A DNA stretch of 64,000 nt from Apoderus coryli (Eukaryota; Arthropoda; Insecta; Coleoptera; Attelabidae), in the NCBI GenBank assembly GCA_911728435.2, contig OU452203.1:15831651-15895650 (forward strand), in the 5' to 3' direction. Shown here in pieces: positions 11,107-23,100 of this stretch. Below the pieces are notes generated by a model. The model was not told the origin of the DNA and made no database searches. It was given only the letters and a program-made list of their open reading frames with translations. How positions within the stretch are numbered: the stretch's first letter is position 1; every line of letters begins with the position of its first letter. A program made the translations under genes and the position numbers.

Positions 11107-14100
11107 ATGGCTGGGGTTTTGTCTAACGATATTTGGAAAAATTGGGAGAAAACAGGGAAACAGGAATTGTAAGTTGGTAAAATACATATATTTTAAGACA
11201 CCCGGAGAACTATTTAAGTCAATTAGGTCACATATTTAGCATTGTTTGTATGTTATTTATCTTTTTTCCGCCAAAACACAATTTGTGTATTTTGAGTTTG
11301 ATTTTAGCACCAAACTTTGCCTACAAATATTAAAAGGCGACACAAAAAACCCAGTTCTGGATAAGAATGGCAAAGCAATAAACATTGTTGGTTGTTTATC
11401 GGTTTTATTAGACAAGGGAATAAAAGGATTGTTAAAGAAAGATTCAGTAACTACCACTCTACACGAGCTTGTTGTAAGTTTTATTGTAAATCGCAGTTGG
11501 GGTTACGAGAATTTGTAGCTATGCTTTTTTTTTATTTTAGAAAGTACATACTGAGGTGGCATCTATAATATGTGACATTCTGAATATAGCAGATTCAATA
11601 ACATCTCAATCTGATGGGGATGAATCTAATGATCGTGCTAATTTCTGTATAATCGTAAAAGATTGCGAAAAGGTGCGTACTGTGCTAAAAATTGTGATAT
11701 GACTTTAGTATGTAGTCGATACGCATACCGCAGAGACTCATTTCTATACTAATTGGTTAAGCAGTATAGAAAAGAAGTGTGTGCTATTCAGCCCTGTTCT
11801 CAACACAGTCTGGTACTTACTTCTTTGGTGAAGTCTGGAGATTCTAATAATGATTATGAAAATACTACTAGAAGCAAAACTAGTCTTGGTTCCATGATAG
11901 TGTTCGTAATAATATAGCAAATAGTTTCGTATCATGTTAAGACTTGGGAAGCTCCAATTTTAAGGTTAAAGTAACTGCTCTTTATTTGTTAACAATTTAT
12001 TTTGTTGCAGTTTCTATCAGACAAATTACTAAAGGAAAGATTGGAAATAGACACCCTTCAAGAAGTAGGCATATTAAAAAACAAAACCTTCTATTCAAAG
12101 TTCATCAAAGTTAAAACTAAATTATAGTAAGTACTTATTCATTTATTCTAAAGTGATTTACTCAGTATGCACATATTTAGATATGAAGCAAGATACAAGA
12201 AGAAGTATGTATCTTGTTTTTCTTTAATATTTGTGCAAGATTAAGTATAATATATTGACCACCCTTTGTTTTCAAGGAAAAAACATGGGCTTTATGATAT
12301 TATGACAGGACACTTTACCATTAATAAAATACTGAAATAATTGCATGATGCCTTGAATACTATATTCTTGTATTTGTTTGCTATTTTTAGTTACAAACAG
12401 CGGAAATTCAATTTGTTTAGAGAAGAAAGTGAAGGATTTGCAAAATTACAAACTGAACTAAATAAACGATTCGAAGATAACACCAATCCCAAAGATTTGA
12501 TAGACATAGTACATTCGCTGATAGGTAAGTCATCATTAATCATTATTACTTACCTAACTTTTGTGGCTTTTATTGAGTCTTATGATTTAACGAATAAACT
12601 AGTCAATTATTTTAAGTAGTCCAAATGGTTTAGAGCACAGAATTTTAATACAATAAATATTGTATTCAATTTATTTTTACTTATTTTGAAAAGCAGTGAC
12701 ATTGCATTTTAAATATTATATTAGTAACCTCCCCTTATTTGTTGTCTCAGATGGATCCTTGGGGCTTAAAATAAGAAGGATCTTTTCAAAAGTCGATGCA
12801 CCAATTGAAGCGCAGTATGACAACATTGCAGTTAGCTGTGTTTGACGATTCTAATTATTATTATCTGTTAAAGTAAAAAAAACGTCTAACCTACCATCGA
12901 CCATGTTTAGTTCTAATACAGCCGTCAACAAACACATTTATTTTCTTGAATTTTGCAGGTTGTTTTAATTTAGATCCAAATCGAGTACTAGATGTTATAT
13001 TGGAGAGTTTTGAAAACAAGCCTAAAGATGCACATATTTTTATACCTCTTATTTTATCTTACATGGAGGATCCTAATATTATCAGTGAAGTTTTATCAAC
13101 GAAATTTGCATTTTTTAAATACAGCAATGATCAAGATGTACCTAAATCACTATATATCTTAATAGCACAACTTTTATTACATAAATTGATTAAGTTGGAT
13201 AATATATATTATTGGGTGAGTAACTACTGTCCTATTAAGTATTTATTTAATACAAAGTTAGGTTAGGTGTTTCCTCATCGTCTCGATTATATATCTGTGC
13301 TGATCTCAATTTATTTGCAGTTAACACCCGATGATAAGGTTATGCAAAAGGAATGTGAAAAAAATCTTAAAGACGCTAAAGAATATGTACGAAAACTTCA
13401 AATTATATCAATCAATAATAAGGACAAGGAAGATACACCAGAAGAGCCTGAAAATTTTAATGATAAATATGTTGCTAATCAAAAACTTGGTTTATGTGAA
13501 GCGCTTTTACTAATTGGTGACTGGGATAATGCGCAAACACTTATAAAACGATTACCTGATCATTATGCTGTTGGTTATGAGCCCATTGCACTTGCCATGT
13601 GTCCCTTGCTTCATTCCATTGTTGAACCAGTGTACAAAGAGTGAGTATTATGCTTATTATTTCCAAAACTCTTAATGCTAATTGGTTATTAAATCAATTA
13701 ATATTATAATTCCAATCCTATTTCGGGACAGCTTAGATATGGTGGTCAGTTTAGCTGTGTTTGCATGCAGTTTATCTTTTTACTTTTGATTGGCGGACTA
13801 GAGGCACGGAGGGTGAAAACAGTGAATCGCTGTGTATGGATACAAAAATCACTAAATGAATGCCATAAATATAATGTAACGAATTTAATATTATTTTATT
13901 TCAGACATTGTTTACCTGGGTTAAAGTTAAACAGGAAACCAATTCCGAAATTCGACAATCCTTTAGCACCTCAACAAGCAACCACGTTTCTTGAACTGCG
14001 CAATGTTGCTATTCCAATGCTTCTGGCTCTTGGATCATCCTTACGACATGATCCCGTGTTGTTATACAAGGTTCTGCGGATGTTTAAAGTTGCCTTATTT

Positions 14101-17100
14101 GGCATAGAAAATGGTAAATCGCCACCGTGTGCTCAAGAATCATTATATTATGACATTATTGACGTTATTGACACCACAATACTTCCATCTCTATCATACC
14201 TAGATTGTAACTGTTGTATCGCAGAAGAAATATGGACATTAATGAAGCTATATCCATATCAAGTCAGGTGAGTTTTGTTCTGTATTTATTTGGTTTGGTT
14301 TCTAAGATTATTGATGAGAGTTTCCGGAGGGTCACTTTTAATTGGGCCACCTTGTATATAAGTGCCTAAACTGTTCAAGGTATTTCTTCAGAAATGTTTA
14401 AACTAACCATTTCCAACAATTGTTTGATAGAAAACTAACAGAGTCATTATAATCACAAAGATAATAGGGTGCCAATGAAATGACTGTGCTTAACCACAAA
14501 TTCCTCAACTAAAAATAAGTCGATCGAGGCAAATATACCTATATCCAAGTTGCTTCATTTTACTTCTTAAAGTTCTCAAATTAATATCGTTTTTTCGGAA
14601 TAATTTCTAAATGCCTTTATCGATTTGCACTAATTTTGGAACTACGAATTACTACTATTATTGCACTAATTTTGGAACTACGAATTACTACTATTATTGG
14701 CCTGTTTTGACGCCAATGCGATCTTTTGTTAATGCCTAGAAATATAAAAATGGCGCGTGATTCGTAAATAAAAGTTTGTATTTTCGTTGCCCCCTGTATA
14801 AATAACTTATTCTTTGATTTTGAATTATTTCTCTGACACTAGCTGATTTTATTTTAAAACTTGTGTCTCTTGTTGTGTTTGTTTACTGGGCAACAGTAAA
14901 ATAAATATTTTGTCCATCTGACAACTATAGTGCTTACTTCTTTTATACTTAAAATGGAACATTATTCTATCTATCTTCTGGTATGTGGATTATGTGAGAG
15001 AAATAAACTTATGAGTGTCACGTCTATCGTGTAAAATATCCAGACCGCAGAATTCCTAACCATCGAACTTTCGCGAATATTGAGAGGCAACTTAGAGAAA
15101 CTGGTAGTTTTCATGTAAATAATGTTAATCAAGGACACCAACGTACAATTATTATGACTGCTGAGCTCGAAGAGGTAGTTTTAAACAGAAGATGATCCCA
15201 AGTTAAGATGTAGACGCTTGAGGTTCAGATTTGATGTTTCTAAAAGTACAATTAACATTCTACGAGAGCAGTTACTCCGTCATTCGTATCTTGTCCAACA
15301 GGTGCAAAATCTTTTGCCAATGGACCCTGAAAGTCATTTGCCGTCTCATCGAGACAATGATAATATCAAATGCAAACTTTCATAAGAAAATCTATCTATC
15401 TACTCTTCTTGCAAAACACGTTTCCCAATTTATTGGAGGATCTTTTCTTACAATTTCGTGCCAATATCTGGTTTTTGCACGACGGAGCGCACCCAACTTC
15501 ATTATCACGGTTCGCATATTTCTAAATGAAACATATCGTAATAAATGGATCGGAAGAGGCAACGATGCACCCGTAAATTGGCCAGCAAGATCACCCGACT
15601 TAAGGCCTCTCGAGTTTTTTCTTTGGGGTGCTCTTAAATTGCTCCCGAAGCTGAGTTATTGACATGCAGTTTGAATAATTATCAATGCTGCAGATTATTT
15701 TAAAACTAAGTTCAGTTTAATTTTTTGAAAAGAATCAATTTAAGGATGCTGAACATTTGTTGTAATCATTAAACTAGCTAGTAATAGTTAGATTTTTGTT
15801 TTAATTGTTAGGCATTAACAAAAGATCGCATTTGCGTCCAAACACGCCAATGATAGTAGTAATCCTTAGTTCCAAAATTAGTAAAAATCGATACAGGCGC
15901 TTAGTAATAATTATTCCGGAAAAACGATATTAGTTTGAGAACGTTAGCGCCCTGTAGAGGCAAAACGAACAACATTGGATATAGATGTATTTGCCTCGAT
16001 CGGCCTATTTTTAGTTGAGAAAATTGTACAGTAATTTCATGGAGACCCTATATATTTCATATTTTCTAGGTATTGTTTATATGCACGATGGAAGAACGAA
16101 ACCTATTTAATTTATCCCGATCTTATCAAGAAACGTGGTGATGCGGAGAAGCAAATAAAAAATATCATGAAGAGAGTAAGCAAAGAGAATGTAAAACCTG
16201 TTGGACGACTGATAGGAAAATTAACTCATTGTTCACCGGCATTCCTATTTGACTATGTCCTTCTTCAAATTCAAGTGTACAATAATTTAATCAATCCAGT
16301 TGTTGATTCTCTAAAATATCTTACAAATCTATCATATGATGTTTTGGGTTTTTGTTTGATTGAAACATTGGCAAATGCCGATAAAAAGAGAGTTAAGCAT
16401 GATAGTACATCAATATCAACATGGTTGCAGAGTTTATCTAGTTTTTGTGGTGCGGTTTATAAAAAATATTCCATTGAGCTAACGGGATTGTTGCAGTATG
16501 TAGCTAATCAGCTAAAGGCAGAGAAAAGGTAATTAATTTTTTTGCAAAATTAATAAAACAATATCATCTAATTACCTAATTACTTTTTCTGTAATTATTC
16601 GTTTCGCATTGTTTTAGTTTGGATCTTCTAATTTTGAAAGAAGTGGTACAAAAAATGGCAGGAGTAGATGCTGCAGAAGACTTGACAATGGACCAATTAA
16701 ATGCTATGGCAGGCGGCGAATTGCTCAAAGGCGAGGTATGGTTCACATAATTTTTGATCTAATATCGATACAAAAACCTATATAGTTACTGATTACTAAT
16801 GGATCATTTCCAATTTCTCGCTATAAAAATATTGTTTTCTGAGGTATAACACGCTGTGTATTATATTTTCATCGAATTCTCTGATATTTAACGATTCAGA
16901 CATAGAATATTCAAACTGTTACCTCTTTCCTTTCAATGAATGCTTGTGAAGTACGGCTGCGATTCAATACCATCCAATGTGTCTTTAGTAATTCCTTTCC
17001 ACATGAAATACGTGAAATTATCTACCTACATTGAAAAGCCAGCGACTTCCGCGTGTCTTGAAACTGAGACTAATTTTGGTCCGCAATCACATACGACCGC

Positions 17101-20100
17101 CTGTTCATGCGTGGTTGCATCCATAGGAGCACATCTATTTTTCGTGGCCGATCGCTCCAACCCTGCGCAACACCAAAACACAGCTCTATGTTCTTTTCTG
17201 TTCAGCTGACTGAGGCAACCAAACTATTTTGTAGTTTTTGGATATAAACTCACCGACAAAAAAACTGGCACCTATATTTTTATAACAGTTTTGATGTGGC
17301 ATAATTCACGATATGCGCAACAATACGTTTCGCCACTCATTTCCTGCCCAATAAACACGCTGCCTTGCAAATCTTAATCGAATCTGACGATCAAGACGAA
17401 GCAATTGATGCGCTACAGCAGGTCTGCGGGAATTAAGCCCAGAACCGTTTAAAGGAACAAGATCGCCAGATGCTTTAATAAACAGAATAATCGGATCACA
17501 TCCAACTTTATCGTAAATCATGTTACAACAAGGATGTTTTGCATGTTTGTCCCACAGGTTATTTTAAACTTCCGACTAAAAACATCATTTTGACTTACTC
17601 TGGTACATAAACATTCAAACAACCAAAATTTCATCAGGACAAAGTGCAGCGCAATCGTAATGAATCGATCTATCGCCCAGTGAAAAAAAACATGAAATAG
17701 AATCAAAAATAAAAAAGTTGTGCCATATTTAAACTGTTATAAAAATTTAGGTTTTGTCGGTGAGTATATTTAATTAATATTTTTATTTTATGATATTCTT
17801 ATATGTAATATTTTCTTAATGCTTTTAATTTGGAAAGATCAAGGTCAGTATTTTGGCATTTGTTTGATACCCACTTGGTATTTAATAATAATTTTGTAGG
17901 CCGGATATTTCAGTCAAGTGAGGAACACGAAGAAGTCGTCGCAGAGACTTAAGGAGTCAATGTCGGAAAACGATTTAGCTGTCGCTCTATGTCTATTAAT
18001 GGCACAACAAAAGTACTGTGTTGTATACAAGGAAACAAAAAAGAGTCATTTAAAATTGGTTGGAAAACTTTCTGATCAATGTCAAGACACATTAGTACAA
18101 TTTGGAACCTTTTTGGGTTCAACATTGTCAATGGATGAATACGTAAATAAATTGCCTACGATTCAAAGTATGTTGATTGATTATCATATACCAACTGAAG
18201 TGGCGTTTTTCCTGGCTAGGCCCATGTTTAACCATGCAATCAACGTAAGTAGAAAAATAAGTACCTAGTGAACACAAAATTAATCATGTTTCGTGCAATA
18301 ACTGCAACACGTTGAATATAAATATAAAAAAAATACCGTCCCGACAAGATATAATATAATCTAAAATATATATGGCCTGCGTAACGAGACAGAATTTTAA
18401 TAATTGTTATAATTTTATTATTTCCAATAAACTAACCTAACAAATTAACTACTTTATTCAAAAATTTTAATTAAAAAAGATATGCAAGAGCTGGGATTTG
18501 AACCCAGGACCTTCCGCATGCAAAGCGCGTTCTCTACCAATGAAGACACCGACGCTTATACAAATTACTTTGAAGCGTTTGGGCGCTATCGTGGAAGAAT
18601 ACATACAGACAGGCAGACTTCCATCTGGAAACCGTCTCAGGGGACTTCAAAATCGTCTATATCAAATTTTTTTAGTGCGTTATATGGGGAGAGTAAAAAC
18701 ATTCTTATGAAACATCTATTTTAACATTTTGACTTGTAATTTGTCTATGAAATAGTTAAACCTGCCACTGTTTATTTTTAGCAAAAATATGATCAGTTAA
18801 GAAAAGCTGATGCAACCTACAAGAAAATGTCAACATCGGTGAAAAACCATAAATATTACGAAGCCGTGTCAGAAATTATGCAACCAGTGCATACGTCATT
18901 AGTCCCATTACACCCAGTTAGGACTTGGGAGGATATAACTCCTCAATTCTTAGCTACTTTCTATTCATTAACTATGTTTGATCTTTACGTGCCGGAAGAC
19001 ATGTATCAGCAAGTGATCAATAAGGCCAAACAACAGGCTTTGGCTGCTATGGATTCCAGTGGAAATAAAGGTAAGCATTAATTGCATGTGTTCATAAACC
19101 TTGACCGGATTTCAGATTGTTCAATTCAGTGTGGAGAAGCTTTTTGTCTGGAATAGGTAATTTATTTTTGATATACAGATTCATACATTCGACTGCAATT
19201 TTATTTGGGCTGCTCCCACGCATAGATACATGATTCGGTCGTTCTGTCCCAGTCTTTAAGTCATTCTACACGAGCTTTTTTTTTTTAAGATATTTCAATG
19301 TCATAAGACTCATCATCATCATCGATGTTTTCTGCATTTGATTTTGGACGTTCCTTGTGTAATTCGTCATTGAGCGAATGACTACCACGAATTAGTTGGC
19401 AAAACCTGCGAAACTTGGTGATTAGGGGTGGTACTTCATCACCAAAAATTCACGATTTAATGCCATTCGTATTTTCCCAGCCACTTTAACAAGACAAATA
19501 GCAAACGTCAAACTAATGTCAGTTGTCATATTTAAGAACAGGTGTTGTCATATCTCAGAATTGGTCAACATGCCTCGTATCATCAAAGATAAACTTCTCT
19601 GACACTGCCTTTATTGAAATGACAATTTTTGTAGGTAAAAAGGAGCAGGAACGTTTCCAAAACCTCATCGAAAAACTACAGGACGAAAAAAAGAAACAAG
19701 CAGAACATGTGGATAAAGTTATGTATAGATTAAAACAAGACAAGGATTCTTGGTTCTTATCTCGATCGGCAAAAATAGCCAAAAATGAAACCATCACTAG
19801 ATTTTTACAATTATGTTTATTTCCAAGGTGTATTTTTACACAAATCGATGCAGTTTATTGTGCTAAATTTGTGCATACTATACATATGTTGAAAACACCG
19901 AATTTTTCCACACTTCTTTGCTATGACAGGGTAAGACATTATATTATAGTGGTTTACAAAATATTCTCATGCTCATTTTGAAATTGTAGCTATTTTGTGA
20001 CGTAACATACTCCATTACTTCGTGCACGGAGAACGAAGCTTTGCGCTATGGTAGATTTCTGTACGCCATGTTACAGACTGTTATGCGTTGGCATAAATCA

Positions 20101-23100
20101 AAAGACTTGTTCGAGAAGGAATGTGCGAATTATCCTGGGTTTGTGACCAAGTTCCGAGTTAGCAATCAACACAAAGATAGTCTGGATAATGTTGGTAAGT
20201 ATACCATCCTTTGTTATTAAGTAATACGAGTAATAATTGTTTAATATTCAATAGTAGATTGTCAATCGTGTTACGTATTAGGGGTTTGCAATGAAATAAA
20301 CATTATTATTAGGTTAGTTTCACCAAATGGTTCCGAATCAGTTCTATTCAATTCTCTTATTTATGGTTCTATTATTTCTAAGCATGTACGAACTAAAAAG
20401 ATGACTAGAACGGTATATTCGAAAAGGTATACTTAGTAAATGTGGCTCCGAGTGCCTGTTATTGAGTTTGAGTGAAGAGGGAGCCTCAAAGTGAATTCAT
20501 CGGACCAGAACCGGCAATTACTTAGAACAATCACGTTCAAGAGTTGGACAGCTGTTGGGTATGATCAGATCTCATCTTCTATGTCTAACGGGATTATCGG
20601 CTAGTCACAGTCGATTAAATCGTCTCTTATCCCATGTCGCTTGAAGTTATAGCTCATAACCCAGAAGGTGTCAGGCATTCTCACTAGGTTCAAATTATTT
20701 CTCAGGAACAGGACTATTAGAAAAAAAATGAAAGAATCCAAAAAACTGGGAATACGAGGTTGGTTTCAAACAAAATATCAGGCAATGAATGTTAATATAT
20801 CAAGGGTTATAGCTCGTAGGAGGAAAATAAGTAACTCTTCTACCAGTAATGTCTTAAAGGAAGCTCACCCAGCCAAATAATATTTCTGTCTTAGGACTAA
20901 TGGCAGATCAGCGAAATAATTCTTGAGCTTATTTTGCAAGATGGATTCAGGTTTTCATACCAACCATTTTGTATTCACACTGAAATGGCATTCAAGTTGG
21001 GGTTTTCTAGATCCCAGCATATTTCTAACGTTTGTTACTTTGATATGTATATTTGCAGACACAAATTCTTTTTTGTAATTTTTGAAATAAACTGACCGAG
21101 AAAAAAAACCGGCAACTAAGTTGATGTGGCATAACTTTTATTTTTGATTCTATTTAATGATTTTTTTTCACCGGACATTAGATCGGATCCATTAGGATTG
21201 TGCTGCACTTTGTGCATATTTTTAATTCATCCTAAAATTGCTCAATGGGGTTGAGATCTGGGCTGCAGGATGGCTATATCAACCCCCGAACAGTGGCGTA
21301 GCCAGCTGGGGACAGGGGGTAAGACGAATCAGCTTTGAAGAATAGGCTAAAAAAAGATCAAGAAAAGTGAAACTTTTTCACGATGAACACACCTCTGAGC
21401 ACATTGAAAATTGCCCAAGACAAAATTTTAAAATGTCTGTATATTTTGTTTGTACTGGCAAAGATTAATCTACACAATAGATATTCAGCGTATATGGGAA
21501 ATAAAACAAAAATTGAAACTGTCTCGACACGAGCTACATCTATTAGAAAAACATGCAACCATGGAAATTATGGAAATTGTAGATGGCGTTATATGTATTG
21601 TGTTGAAATAAAATAATCATATGGGCAATGTTAGACAAGGACGAGTATACTTTCCCCTACGAGGTGGGAGTTTGTTTTTATATTATAGGTATCATATATG
21701 TACTACTGTGCAGCAGTGTTTTTTGTTTAAAATTATATGGTATACGTATACCTATCTACGCAAAGATTAATGTGTATGGACGAAAATAAAAGAAATTACT
21801 ATAATAGTATAAATATACAGGGCTGGTTTATTAAATGTTTTAGACAATAATTTTAAATGACTAAAATAATATTATTTTAGTCATTTAATTTTAAATTTCG
21901 GATATAAGGATGCATCAAAAAGTTATATTTAAATTAACGAAATTTGGCGTTATAGATAGGACTTCCGGTTATTACCTGATTCAGTTTTAAGGATCAAACT
22001 CAAACAGCAGATTCAACTTGTCGTTAACATTATGAAAAAATAAATTTCAGAGGCGGGTAAATTAAAGGGGCATACAGGCGTGAAATGCTACCCTAACTTT
22101 TTTATGCACATTTTTTGCGTGTGTTTCAATTCGGAGATGTAAAATCTAACAAATTATATACGTAATAAATGTATCCTTCTGTGATATTGATAGAAAGTCA
22201 TCGTTATCGCGTAATATCGATTTTAAGAAATGTTAATATTAAAAAGGCTGTGCTTTTTACAAGTTGCTGAAGTAAATAAGGTTTGAAATTTCCAGCATGA
22301 CAATAATTATTTAAAAAAATACGGTTTCGAAATGCAGGATGTAAAAAATTAGAATTTTTAATCTGTTTTTAATGAAAATTTAAATCTATTGAGAAATATG
22401 GTTCAGGGTTTTTGTGAAATGTATTTTACTCCAAAGATTCTACTCATCGATTATAACCGAATTAATTTACTCAAAAATATCTATACTAGTAAAATAACAC
22501 AATTATCACAATTAGGTTCAAATTCTGCAACGCCGAATTGAAAAAAAACTTACAGTCTCCCTAATATTGGTTTTTGTGCAATGATCATAAAACTTTAAAA
22601 AACTAACGATTTATGTAGATTGTATTGTTAACACGTTTCGTAAAAAGCTTTAAAAACCCACCAACAGGGTGTTAAAAGTATCACGACAATAACTTTTTTC
22701 ATGTTTTAACAAGTACAATCGTCTGCTTCAGATTGATCCTTAAAAACTGAATAACAGTTTCTCTATATAAAAAAATAAAACTCGTAAATATCATCCCCAA
22801 ACATTTAATTTGAATACAATTACATAACACCATATTTGAAAGTAAATAAAAAAAAACAGCATTACCTAGTTTGACAGATTTGCAAATTGCAAATCAAAGT
22901 ATCTATGTATACAGGGTGTTGCATAAGTACTTGTACAAACTTTAAAGGGTGATTCTTTGACTAATTTTAAGATACAAATTTCATATGTACATGGGTCCGC
23001 TACGGCTTGGTTTTCGAGATACAGGTAGTTCAAAAATAATATTATATTTAGGATTATATGCTTGTTCAATAGCATCGCAATTTGGTGCAATTCGGGATAC

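Noticed and set aside
18482..18724. An 80-codon plus-strand frame ([13 protein letters not shown]...).
   Set aside because: It is the translation of a tRNA-Ala-derived SINE; the GFEPRT phrase is a well-known by-product of tRNA T-arm sequence.
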